NCBI GenBank assembly: GCA_017501525.1
Contig: JAFVWT010000014.1
Coordinates: forward strand, 1 to 41,942
Reading direction: 5' to 3'
DNA length: 41,942 bases
Source of the DNA: Bacteroidales bacterium
Lineage (GTDB): Bacteria; Bacteroidota; Bacteroidia; Bacteroidales; UBA932
In this document: piece by piece, positions 1-7,388 of the stretch
How positions within the stretch are numbered: position 1 is the stretch's first letter
How the letters are laid out: the number at the start of each line of letters is the position of its first letter
The notes under the pieces: model-generated
Databases searched by the model: none
Seen by the model: only the letters and a program-made list of their open reading frames with translations
Told to the model about the DNA's origin: nothing
Made by a program: the position numbers and the translations under genes

Positions 1-43
1 ACAAGGTAGCCGTACCGGAAGGTGTGGCTGGAACACCTCCTTT
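1..43 (+). rRNA. rrs: 16S rRNA, 3' end (partial)
   Basis: The first bases match the universally conserved 3' terminus of bacterial 16S rRNA: the ACAAGGTAGCCGTACCGGAA block, the helix 45 region, and the anti-Shine-Dalgarno CACCTCCTTT that ends the mature RNA near base 43. The rest of the gene lies left of the window. Two tRNA genes follow in the usual spacer order, but no 23S gene does. Confidence 0.95.
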
Positions 44-112
44 TTGGAGCTTACTGATCGGAAGAAGTTAATTCTCTCCTTTTCACTTGATGCTATTAAT
101 TTTGAAATATAT

Positions 113-186
113 AGTCTCGTAGCTCAGTTGGTTAGAGCGCTACACTGATAATGTAGAGGTCCGCGGTTCAACTCCGCGCGGGACTA
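113..186 (+). tRNA. tRNA-Ile (anticodon GAU)
   Basis: A full cloverleaf folds by eye. The acceptor stem is 113-119 with 179-185, the anticodon stem 140-144 with 152-156, the anticodon GAT lies at 147-149, and the T-arm CGCGG/CCGCG is at 162-178. The discriminator is A186 and the 3' CCA is not encoded. It sits 70 bp downstream of 16S, the standard spacer position. Confidence 0.97.
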
Positions 187-209
187 CAAAAAAAGTTCTT
201 TACAAATCT

Positions 210-286
210 GGGGGGCTAGCTCAGTTGGCTAGAGCGCCTGCCTTGCAAGCAGGAGGTCATGGGTTCGACTCCCATGCTCTCCACCA
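210..286 (+). tRNA. tRNA-Ala (anticodon UGC)
   Basis: The acceptor stem is 210-216 with 276-282, the anticodon stem CCTGC/GCAGG is at 237-253 with TGC at 244-246, and the T-arm ATGGG/CCCAT is at 259-275. The discriminator is A283, and CCA (284-286) is encoded, unlike in the upstream tRNA-Ile. The Ile-Ala pair is typical of 16S-23S spacers, yet a terminator begins 5 bp after this gene. Confidence 0.97.
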
Positions 287-290
287 GAGA

Positions 291-325
291 GGGAGTACAG
301 TTTATGTGCTCCCTTTTTTTATTTT
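291..325 (+). terminator. Rho-independent terminator ending the 16S-tRNA operon
   Basis: An 8-bp stem (291-298 with 306-313, one G-U pair) and a 7-nt loop are followed directly by seven T residues, one A and five more T. It stands 5 bp after tRNA-Ala, so transcription of the rRNA operon should stop here, where a 23S gene would normally follow. Confidence 0.85.
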
Positions 326-629
326 TGGAATCTTCATAGCTCTCCCTCTTTTTGAGGTAGCTTTTTAATAGGATGATATTTGATTTCCCTCAATAGAGAT
401 GATGAAATCACTATTCTCTTATTGTTATGGAAGACTTTGACACGATTAATGCCATTTCGCGAGAAAGTTTTCTTGAATGTGCATATCAGCAGGGTTAGGC
501 GAATCAGATGCGGGGAGGGACAGATTCCGAGAGATAATTAATGGTATCAATACTTTCAATGATTATTTGTGTAACTTGGAATTTTTAGAAGTTCCCTATA
601 AAGTAATGTAAATTAGCAATTTTGATTCT
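326..629. other. Intergenic spacer without a recognised gene
   Basis: About 300 bp with no 23S or 5S sequence. The longest plus-strand reading frame from an ATG (near 427) is under 25 codons and ends at a stop near 498. A GAAGTTCCCTATAAAG stretch at 588-603 loosely resembles the dispersed AAGTTCTATAAAAG motif found elsewhere in the window. CAATTTTG at 616-623, just before the next ATG, is one base off the Bacteroidota -7 box TAnnTTTG. Confidence 0.5.
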
Positions 630-2513
630 ATGAACAGGTTTGTTTTTCTCGCCATTTTGTTTTTTTCATTTTTTGCCACTTCTTGTAAGTCATCAACTGA
701 TTCTCCGGTAGTCCCTTCTGGTGATACAAAGTTGGATATTTCTCCATTTAGTTTTGAAATTCCTATTGAGGGGGGCACCTATTCATGCTCATTCAGAGTT
801 GTAAACCCCGTATCGGGAACTCTTCTTTCTGTTACATCCGATGATTTGGAGTGGGTTACCGATATTGTTATTGAAGAGCAAGACTCTACCATTTCATTTA
901 CAGTTCTTCCTAATAATACTTATATAAGACGTACAGCTAATATTGAGTTTTCATACGGAGATATTGTCTCTGCTGAGATAAGTCTGTCGCAGGATGCTCC
1001 CATACAACTACCTTTTGAATTCTCAAACTTTCAGTGTACAGAGTCAACAATATCTGTTGATATAACACCTGTAGACACTGAATCTGTTTATATTTGTAGA
1101 GTGGTCTCCAAGGATTATATGGAATCATTTGATGTGACTGCGGATCAGGAATCTTTGGAAGAGTACGACTTTGAGTATCTGACAATTATGGCTAACTCTT
1201 ATGGTATTTCAGTCAGAGAATATCTTTCTGATATGGTTTTGAAAGGTGTGGCTACGGGATACTTAATTGAGGAACTGCTACCAAATAGTGAGTATCTGAT
1301 ATTCTGCTATCATATCGATATAAATACAGCTAAATGTCTGAGTGATATCGTTTTTCAGTGGGTAACTACAGGTAATGTTGAACAATCTGACCGTCATTTT
1401 GACTTTGAGCACCAGAATGCCGGCGATCAGGTGCATGTAACTGTTACTCCGGAAAATTATCAAGGATACTATTATTATGGCTATTACAAGACTGATGAAT
1501 TCTATTCATATTTTGGTAGTGATGCAGATTTCGCTGATGTTGTCGTGAGGAGTTGGAATGAGAAGGTTCATTATCAGAGGAATCTTTACTTTATCCCGGT
1601 TTCAGATGTTCTGGAACAGAATTGTTTCCAGTCTGAGCATACATTCAACCATTCTTTGGATGCCCAATCTGAATATATTTTATATGCTTTCAGTGTTGAC
1701 AATGAGACAGCTTTTGCAAGTTCTGATGTTACCACCTATACTATTATGACGGAGGATGTCACCCTTTCTGATATGGTTATAGATTTGCAAGTCACCAATT
1801 TGGGGGCGAGAGGAGCAATTTTTCATTTTACTCCCGATAATGATGAAGAAACGTATGTGGGACATTGGATTACTAAAAGTGAATGGGATTCTTATGGAAG
1901 TAATGAACAACAACGTATGTCAGGATTATTAAATGCTTACTCATTTGTTCCTAAAAGTGGTTATATCTCATATAATGTAACAGATTTGACCCCTGCAACC
2001 GATTATGTTATGTTTGCATTCGGTTATGAATCAGGTTTCCCAACTACATCGATTTTCTATAAGGAGTTCTCCACTTCTGCGGATGTTATAGGAGAGAGTA
2101 CCATTACAATCCAGACAGATGTCTATTTTGATTGTGCAGAATTGAGCAATTATGACCCTATCTTCAATGAATTTAGTCAATATGCCCTTTTCCCGTTGAT
2201 TGCAACAGTGGAGCCTGAGTCGGATAATTATTATTATCTTTTGACAACCCCCGAGGACCTGGCTTCATGGACTGACGATGAGATAAGGATGCAACTATAT
2301 GAGCGTTTCCGCCAATATACACTTAGGGATGAGTATAGTATTCTGTTTAATACAGAGGTTGTTTTTGTGGGAGTGGTGATGGATACTAATGGTAATTTAG
2401 GACCATTGTGTAAACAAACCATATACCTGACCAGAGAGGGAGCAAGTGATCCTCAGGATTATTTCAGTGGAAATTATGCTCCCACACCATTAGGCATTAC
2501 TCATTTGAAGTAA
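630..2513 (+). CDS. BACON-domain surface lipoprotein
   Basis: A 627-residue secreted lipoprotein. Residues 1-19 form a signal peptide ending in the lipobox ATSC, so Cys20 should be lipidated. Residues about 34-115 look like a BACON domain: an LDISPFSFEIPIEGG opening, a central LEWV, then an R-T-A-N-I-E-F-like strand and a closing SQDAP. The remainder is beta-rich and contains several fibronectin-III-like segments with a recurrent L-x-P-x-(S/T)-E/D-Y-x(3)-F/A pattern near residues 220, 350 and 445. In Bacteroidota such proteins are usually surface-exposed and linked to glycan or mucin contact, but no SusC/D partner is adjacent. Specific ligand unknown. The ATG start is the only one giving the complete signal peptide. 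The next gene converges on it 7 bp away. Confidence 0.85.
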   Translation: MNRFVFLAILFFSFFATSCKSSTDSPVVPSGDTKLDISPFSFEIPIEGGTYSCSFRVVNPVSGTLLSVTSDDLEWVTDIVIEEQDSTISFTVLPNNTYIRRTANIEFSYGDIVSAEISLSQDAPIQLPFEFSNFQCTESTISVDITPVDTESVYICRVVSKDYMESFDVTADQESLEEYDFEYLTIMANSYGISVREYLSDMVLKGVATGYLIEELLPNSEYLIFCYHIDINTAKCLSDIVFQWVTTGNVEQSDRHFDFEHQNAGDQVHVTVTPENYQGYYYYGYYKTDEFYSYFGSDADFADVVVRSWNEKVHYQRNLYFIPVSDVLEQNCFQSEHTFNHSLDAQSEYILYAFSVDNETAFASSDVTTYTIMTEDVTLSDMVIDLQVTNLGARGAIFHFTPDNDEETYVGHWITKSEWDSYGSNEQQRMSGLLNAYSFVPKSGYISYNVTDLTPATDYVMFAFGYESGFPTTSIFYKEFSTSADVIGESTITIQTDVYFDCAELSNYDPIFNEFSQYALFPLIATVEPESDNYYYLLTTPEDLASWTDDEIRMQLYERFRQYTLRDEYSILFNTEVVFVGVVMDTNGNLGPLCKQTIYLTREGASDPQDYFSGNYAPTPLGITHLK

Positions 2514-2520
2514 CTTTTAC

Positions 2521-4227
2521 CTAGGACTTATTGAATTTGTCAAGATAGGCAATCAGTGATTTATCGTCGCCGGTAAGACCAAACTTTTTGCGAAGTCTGG
2601 TTCTGGCGGCGTTAATTCCATTTATTGTCTGATGTGTAATATTTGCAATTTCCTTTGTCGACATATTCATCTGCATAAAGGTGCAGAGCCTTCTCTCATT
2701 TATTGTAAGGTCTGGATGTGCTTCTACGAGGTTTTTCATAAAGGTGTTGTTCCCCTCAAGACTTTTTTCCACTTCTACCCAATCGCTTTTATCCTCCCTG
2801 CTCTCCAATTGCCTTATAATATTTCTAATCTCCTGATTTGGAATTGTCTCTTTATTGTAAGAGATATTTTCCAATTGATTTATCAGGTGTTGTATGAAGA
2901 TATTTTCCTGATATTGTTGTAAGCGTTTGACTTTAATCATATCGTCTTTTGCTTTCAACTCGTTTTTGTGCTTTTCTTCTTCAAGCTGCAGATTGCGCTT
3001 GAGCAGTTTTCTACGTTGGATAAATATATAAAAGAACAATGTACTGCTTAGCAATATGATAACCAACGCCATGATTATAAATTTTATCCGACTTTTGTAT
3101 TGTTTGTTGATTTCTCTCATTCTCTCATTTTTGAGTTCATTGAGAGATTTGGATAACTCTATAATTTTTTCCTCGTTGACTAATTCTACGTAGATATTGG
3201 TCATTGCTGCAAGGTTCTCATAGGCTTTTTTGTAGTCACTTTTTGTCATGTATATCCATTGCAGAATATCGTATGACCGTAGCAGCATTTGAGGATTGAA
3301 GTCCCCTTTGCTGAGATAGTGGATTGCAAGGTTTATGTTTTCTATTGAACTGTCGTAATTTTCTCTCATAAGCTCAAGATACCCGGCGGCTGAGTAGTAG
3401 TAGCCTGAGTCTTTGATATTTGACAACCTCTCTTTGCTTTTTTTAAGATAGTATTCGGCGAGGGATTCCTCTCCATATTCTATATATTTCAAGACAGCAT
3501 TGAGGTATATACTTACCAGGTTTTTATCAATATTATAATTTTGGAATATCTCTTCCGAGATGTTTATTATAGAGTCCACTTCAGTTTTTTTAAGTGGATA
3601 GTAGAAGAGGTTGTTGAGTGCTCTGGAACGTTGCTCTTGTTCCAAAGCATTTTCGGCACTTGTAGTTATGAAATTGTTATAAGCTCTGGCAATCCTCACA
3701 TCTTTGTAATAGTAGTAGTGTATTCTTTCCATTACGAGGGCACATTCTCTTATTGATATGCTGTCTCTTATTTCGTTTGCTATCTTCATTGCATTCAAAA
3801 TATTGTTGAAAGAGAGGTGCATGTCTCCAACTTTGAAATTGTAATCTGCTATTCTCGCCTGTATTCTTGCTGCTTCTTTCTTTAACTGAAGGTTTTGGTA
3901 TATTTTAAAAGCTGTCTCTCCATGTTTGATTGCATTTCTGTATTTGAATAAATTTTCCCCTTCATACATGGAAATGAATGCGTAGATTTCTCCAATCCCT
4001 TCGTAGTATATCCGGCTTGAATCAATGTCTTGAATCAGACGCAGGGCATTGAAATATGCCGTATCCTGATTACTATCTTTATTTTCTATGAATGACTTGA
4101 AATATTTTTCCTGCTGTTTGGACGAAAGTGCTTGTAGTATCTCATTTTGTTGGTCAGTCATCTCTGATTGGCCATAAGAATTTATTGTAATTAGTGTTAA
4201 TACTATTAATAAGATAGCTTTTTTCAT
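2521..4227 (-). CDS. TPR - transmembrane - HTH regulator
   Basis: This 568-residue protein has the layout common in Bacteroidota: a signal peptide (residues 1-19, ending NSYGQ), a periplasmic alpha-helical tetratricopeptide-like region (about 20-375), a single membrane helix (about 380-402, rich in I, L and F), a basic coiled coil, and a cytoplasmic C-terminal helix-turn-helix (about 505-565; NERRLCTFMQMNMSTKEIA, then a recognition helix ending in RTRLRKKFG) resembling the LuxR/GerE class. Inference: it senses an envelope signal and controls transcription. The start is placed at the ATG before KKAILLIVL. An ATG-like upstream extension of 8 residues would spoil the signal peptide. It is divergent from the GH97 gene and the candidate RNA, which are possible targets. 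No phosphoacceptor domain is visible. Confidence 0.85.
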   Translation of the reverse strand: MKKAILLIVLTLITINSYGQSEMTDQQNEILQALSSKQQEKYFKSFIENKDSNQDTAYFNALRLIQDIDSSRIYYEGIGEIYAFISMYEGENLFKYRNAIKHGETAFKIYQNLQLKKEAARIQARIADYNFKVGDMHLSFNNILNAMKIANEIRDSISIRECALVMERIHYYYYKDVRIARAYNNFITTSAENALEQEQRSRALNNLFYYPLKKTEVDSIINISEEIFQNYNIDKNLVSIYLNAVLKYIEYGEESLAEYYLKKSKERLSNIKDSGYYYSAAGYLELMRENYDSSIENINLAIHYLSKGDFNPQMLLRSYDILQWIYMTKSDYKKAYENLAAMTNIYVELVNEEKIIELSKSLNELKNERMREINKQYKSRIKFIIMALVIILLSSTLFFYIFIQRRKLLKRNLQLEEEKHKNELKAKDDMIKVKRLQQYQENIFIQHLINQLENISYNKETIPNQEIRNIIRQLESREDKSDWVEVEKSLEGNNTFMKNLVEAHPDLTINERRLCTFMQMNMSTKEIANITHQTINGINAARTRLRKKFGLTGDDKSLIAYLDKFNKS

Positions 4228-4248
4228 CGTGATTTGTTCTTGGTTTTG

Positions 4249-4256
4249 CAAATGTA
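4249..4256 (-). promoter_or_regulatory. -7 box for the TPR-HTH gene
   Basis: Read on the minus strand this is TACATTTG, an exact match to the Bacteroidota -7 consensus TAnnTTTG, 21 bp before the chosen ATG at 4227. No convincing -33 TTTG is seen at the usual spacing. Confidence 0.5.
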
Positions 4257-4339
4257 ATAAATTTTGTCATTCTTTTATAGTATTACACAATTCCAATTTC
4301 TGATATTTTATGTAACTTTGTAACAATTTGAAAATGAGA

Positions 4340-4359
4340 TAATACAAAGCATTGTATTA
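4340..4359. promoter_or_regulatory. AT-rich palindrome between divergent genes
   Basis: The perfect inverted repeat TAATACAA-AGCA-TTGTATTA lies in a very AT-rich stretch (4250-4450) between the minus-strand regulator gene and the plus-strand RNA candidate. It has no T-tract, so a protein-binding site is more likely than a terminator. The binding protein is unknown. Confidence 0.35.
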
Positions 4360-4407
4360 TTAATGTAATACTATTTTTTACTAATGTTATATATTTGTAA
4401 TATCAAG

Positions 4408-4442
4408 TTTGGATAGATGAACGACTATGTATTTTATATTTG
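4408..4442 (+). promoter_or_regulatory. Promoter of the candidate ncRNA
   Basis: TTTG at 4408-4411 and TATATTTG at 4435-4442 form a -33/-7 pair of the Bacteroidota type, with a spacing of 23 bp, slightly longer than usual. Initiation would fall near 4446-4449. A second TAnnTTTG-like box lies nearby at about 4390. Confidence 0.45.
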
Positions 4443-4446
4443 TGCT

Positions 4447-4650
4447 AATAAGTAGAGGAAAGGTATGAGTTCCGTAGATGGTACCTATCTCTTCAGATAT
4501 GTATTGTCGACGGGAGTTGTAATTGTTTTCGCATTAGGTTTGGGAGTTCCATTAGGGTAGCAGGAACTCCCGATTACCTAATCAACTTATTAAAGAACAA
4601 ACTTTGAATGAACTTCTAGACCTGTAAAATGATTTGCAGGTCTTTTTATT
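4447..4650 (+). ncRNA. Candidate structured RNA, ~200 nt, unknown class
   Basis: A stretch with no good reading frame but its own promoter-like box upstream and a terminator at its end. Helices visible: AGAG/CTCT (4454-4457 with 4489-4492) stacked on AGGTA/TACCT (4461-4465 with 4482-4486); AGTTG/CAACT (4514-4518 with 4583-4587); ATTAGGT/ACCTAAT (4533-4539 with 4576-4582); and GGGAGTTCC/GGAACTCCC (4542-4550 with 4563-4571). The loop of the first helix holds GAGTTCC (4467-4473), a second copy of a strand of the big hairpin, so it could compete for GGAACTC (4563-4569). Length and rod-like shape recall 6S RNA, but I cannot assign it. A cis-acting leader for the GH97 gene is less likely because the terminator intervenes, though an attenuator is possible. 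Confidence 0.5.
4618..4650 (+). terminator. Rho-independent terminator of the ncRNA candidate
   Basis: The perfect 7-bp stem AGACCTG/CAGGTCT (4618-4624 with 4637-4643) has a 12-nt loop and is followed by a TTTTTATTTT tract. It faces the plus strand, although no plus-strand protein gene lies between 2513 and here, so it must end a non-coding or leader transcript. Confidence 0.75.
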
Positions 4651-4706
4651 TTCATTTCCCTTCATATATTTTATAGTTTCAATTAGTACGTTTCACTAAT
4701 ATGGTT

Positions 4707-4714
4707 TAACTTTG
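4707..4714 (+). promoter_or_regulatory. -7 box for the GH97 gene
   Basis: TAACTTTG matches TAnnTTTG exactly and ends 9 bp before the ATG at 4724. Initiation would be within a few bases of the start codon, implying a very short leader. Confidence 0.5.
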
Positions 4715-4723
4715 AGTAATATT

Positions 4724-6751
4724 ATGATGGTAATTTTATTTTTATTTTCTGTTCTGTTTCTTGTTTCTGCCTGCGATTGTAATTCTCATGTAGTGGAGAG
4801 TCCGTCGGGCAGGTGGAGGGTCGAGTTTTTTTTCTCTTCCACAGGTATTCCTCATTACCGGGTAGTGGATGACATTACCGAACGGACCATTGTTGCCGAT
4901 TCCCGTTTAGGACATGTTTTTTCTGAATCTGGTATCTCTGAGTTTGATATTCTGGAGGGAGTTGTGCATGAGAGTTCCTCTACAGAGTGGAACCAACCTT
5001 GGGGAGAGAATACCACTATCATCGATGCTCATAACAGGATGTCTGTTCGTTTACGGGATTCATTAGGTAACGGGCTTCAAATCCATTTCAAGGCCTTTGA
5101 TGATGGTGTTGCCTTCAGATATGACTATAGTATCCATTATGATACCCTCAATGTGCTCAACGAGTTGACCGAATTTAATTTTCTTAGTGATGGTAGGGCG
5201 TGGTATACTCCGGGTAATTTTGAATCGTACGAATTGGAGTATTTGTCTGACTCTTTGAGTAATGTTCGTAGTGCCTCTACTCCATTTACTTTCCGACTTG
5301 AGGAGGTGTATTGTTCTATTCACGAGGCTGCTTTGTATAATTTCCCCGAGATGGTTCTGCTGCAAAAAGACTCTCTCTCGTTTGTTTCTCTTCTCGCCCC
5401 ATATTCAGAAGCGACAAGAGCTTGTGTGCCTGGAACATTCTCCACTCCATGGAGAACTATACAGTTGAGTGACAGTGCGGTAGGACTGATAAATTCTTCT
5501 ATGATTCTGAATCTCAATGAACCTTCGAAGATAGGTGATTGTGGATGGATTAAACCTCATAAATATATTGGTGTGTGGTGGGAGATGCATTTGGGAACTA
5601 AAGAGTGGAGGGATGGACCCCGAAAAGGGGCAACAACTCAGGAGGCTCTCAGGTATATAGATTTCGCTTCGGAGAACAATATTGATGGGGTCCTTTTTGA
5701 GGGATGGAATAGAGGTTGGGAAAATTGGGGAGGCTCCCAGGAGTTTGATTATGCGGCGCCTGCTGAGGATTTTGATCTGGAATTAATTGCGGAATATGCA
5801 AAAAGCAAAGGGGTTAATTTGTGGGCTCATAACGAGACAGGGGGAAATATCTATGATTATGAATCCAAGATGGAGGAGGCTTTTGAACTTTACAATAGAC
5901 TTGGTATCCATTATTTGAAAACGGGTTATGCGGGTGGAATGCCTGATCGTATTTTTCACCACTCTCAGCAGGGGGTTCAACATTATCAGAAAGTGGTGGA
6001 ACTTGCAGCCAGATACAAGATAGCACTCGACGTTCATGAACCGATTAAGGAGACCGGCATTAGGAGAACCTGGCCCAATATGATGACTCGTGAGGGGGCT
6101 AAGGGAATGGAGTGGAACGCCTGGAGTAAAGGAAATAGCTCTGAACATCTAACTGTCCTCCCATTTACAAGGTTGCTTGCAGGCCCTATGGATTATACAC
6201 CCGGGGTTTTTGATATCTATTTTGAGAGGGCAAGGGGGGATAAGAATAGGCAGCAGTGGAATGGAGATAATTCAGAATGTTTCATTAAGACTACTTTAGC
6301 TCGTCAAATGGCAAATTGGGTGATCCTTTATTCTCCCCTGCAGATGGCTTGTGATATGATAGAGAGTTATCAGGGGCATCCCGCTTTTGAGTTTTTCAGA
6401 AAGTTTAATCCGGATTGTGATTGGTCCGAGGCTTTACAGGGAGAGGTTGGGGAGTATATTGTAGTTGCCAGGAGGTCGGGAGGAAGCTATTTTGTGGGGG
6501 CGGGTACCAATTCTCAAGAGAGGACTCTCTCTCTTCCTCTCGATTTTCTTGATGAAGGGGTAGAGTATTTGGCAAAGATCTATGGGGATGATATGAACGC
6601 TCCCATTATTAAGCAACCCGATGGAACTTATGCTCCGGACAAAAGGTGTTATACCATTTCACAAAAGGTTGTCACTTCAGCAGATGTATTGGAGGTGGCT
6701 ATGGCTCCTGATGGAGGACAGGCAATCTCATTTGTTCCAATAGACAGATAG
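4724..6751 (+). CDS. GH97 alpha-glucosidase (SusB type), lipoprotein
   Basis: A 675-residue glycoside hydrolase family 97 enzyme expected to cleave alpha-glucosidic bonds, placed in the periplasm by a lipoprotein signal (FLVSAC, Cys near residue 17). The N-terminal beta-sandwich (about 25-270) precedes the (beta/alpha)8 barrel. Motifs align with B. thetaiotaomicron SusB: HNETGG (Glu371), VHEPIKETG (Glu439), REGAKGMEW (Glu457, Glu463) and FTRLLAGPMDYTPG. The 24-residue spacing Glu439-Glu463 equals that of SusB Glu508-Glu532, and the LKTGYAGG segment resembles the SusB version rather than the Asp nucleophile of retaining GH97, so an inverting mechanism is inferred. The ATG at 4724 is preferred over an upstream TTG that overlaps the -7 box. 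No SusC/D or other polysaccharide-utilisation gene is adjacent. Substrate specificity beyond alpha-glucosides is not proven. Confidence 0.93.
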   Translation: MMVILFLFSVLFLVSACDCNSHVVESPSGRWRVEFFFSSTGIPHYRVVDDITERTIVADSRLGHVFSESGISEFDILEGVVHESSSTEWNQPWGENTTIIDAHNRMSVRLRDSLGNGLQIHFKAFDDGVAFRYDYSIHYDTLNVLNELTEFNFLSDGRAWYTPGNFESYELEYLSDSLSNVRSASTPFTFRLEEVYCSIHEAALYNFPEMVLLQKDSLSFVSLLAPYSEATRACVPGTFSTPWRTIQLSDSAVGLINSSMILNLNEPSKIGDCGWIKPHKYIGVWWEMHLGTKEWRDGPRKGATTQEALRYIDFASENNIDGVLFEGWNRGWENWGGSQEFDYAAPAEDFDLELIAEYAKSKGVNLWAHNETGGNIYDYESKMEEAFELYNRLGIHYLKTGYAGGMPDRIFHHSQQGVQHYQKVVELAARYKIALDVHEPIKETGIRRTWPNMMTREGAKGMEWNAWSKGNSSEHLTVLPFTRLLAGPMDYTPGVFDIYFERARGDKNRQQWNGDNSECFIKTTLARQMANWVILYSPLQMACDMIESYQGHPAFEFFRKFNPDCDWSEALQGEVGEYIVVARRSGGSYFVGAGTNSQERTLSLPLDFLDEGVEYLAKIYGDDMNAPIIKQPDGTYAPDKRCYTISQKVVTSADVLEVAMAPDGGQAISFVPIDR

Positions 6752-6817
6752 TGTTTTCTGTTCAATAATTTTCGGGAATAGTCGATTTATATGATATAAT
6801 AGCAAAGAATAGTATTT

Positions 6818-7318
6818 ATGGCTGATAATTATTTGGAGAAGAGGATGGAAGAGTTGCGAACCGGATCTTCTCAAAGTGTTGTGAAGAGGGGAAAAATAAC
6901 TTTGAAACAACTTCTTCAAAGGAGTAGAGGATGTCGTCCTTTTGATCCGAAAGTGGTGGTTAGGGAATCTCATTTGAGAGATATTGCAGATGTTGGTTAT
7001 ATTTTGAGTGAACCATTCTCTGAAACAATGTTTTTGTTTACTTTTATTACAAAAGAGGGGGTGAAAAGGGTTTTGCCCTATACGGACATTGGAACACTGT
7101 ATGAGCCCCAATCCTTTATCCTGATTTCATTAAATGGTGATTCTGCTTATTCGAAAATGGCATTGGGGGCATTGATCCAGTCAATGTTGTTGCGGGCTGC
7201 AGAGATGGGGCTTGGAGGTACTTATGTTGGGCTAACAGACCCTACCGGCTTGTCTGCTGAACTTTCTCTCTCTTCTCTACCTGTGGCAATTCTGGCTGTC
7301 GGAAAAGGGATAAAATAG
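6818..7318 (+). CDS. Nitroreductase-family protein, short
   Basis: A 166-residue flavin-dependent nitroreductase-like protein. It has the family's N-terminal signature in the form LLQRSRGCRPFDPKVV (phosphate/FMN-contact arginines), a central strand IGTLYEPQSFILIS, and the long helix and loop ALIQSMLLRAAEMGLGGTY, followed by the closing strand LPVAILAVGKG. It is about 20-30 residues shorter than typical members. The lost part appears to lie between the first helix and the central strand, where the active-site lid usually sits. The cofactor is presumably FMN and the substrate is unknown. It is 66 bp after the GH97 gene and could be co-transcribed, with no obvious functional link. A strong double hairpin ends the unit. 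Confidence 0.8.
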   Translation: MADNYLEKRMEELRTGSSQSVVKRGKITLKQLLQRSRGCRPFDPKVVVRESHLRDIADVGYILSEPFSETMFLFTFITKEGVKRVLPYTDIGTLYEPQSFILISLNGDSAYSKMALGALIQSMLLRAAEMGLGGTYVGLTDPTGLSAELSLSSLPVAILAVGKGIK

Positions 7319-7319
7319 A

Positions 7320-7355
7320 GACTACCGCCAACATTCTGAAATATTGGCGGTAGTC
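7320..7355. terminator. Hairpin between convergent genes
   Basis: A perfect 12-bp inverted repeat GACTACCGCCAA/TTGGCGGTAGTC (7320-7331 with 7344-7355) and a 12-nt loop, right after the nitroreductase stop. There is no direct T-tract, so it may act with the next hairpin as a bidirectional terminator or mRNA 3'-end protector. Confidence 0.65.
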
Positions 7356-7363
7356 CGATCTCT

Positions 7364-7388
7364 AAAAGTCTTCTCTATGAGACTTTTT
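7364..7388. terminator. Bidirectional terminator
   Basis: AAAAGTCT/AGACTTTT (7364-7371 with 7380-7387) is an 8-bp stem with an 8-nt loop and runs of A and T on its two sides, so it can serve the plus-strand nitroreductase gene and the minus-strand iorB, whose stop codon it touches. Confidence 0.65.

Noticed and set aside
427-500. Small ATG-started frame after the tRNA operon
   Set aside because: Under 25 codons, no motif, no promoter box; not enough to call a gene.
4454-4473. RNase P RNA-like GAGGAAAG string
   Set aside because: It resembles the conserved P RNA start (the string here is AGAGGAAAGG), but the transcript would be far too short and the other universal regions are absent.
5783-6148. 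Minus-strand 121-codon frame inside the GH97 gene
   Set aside because: Antisense to conserved catalytic regions, no motif, no promoter; a shadow of the real gene.
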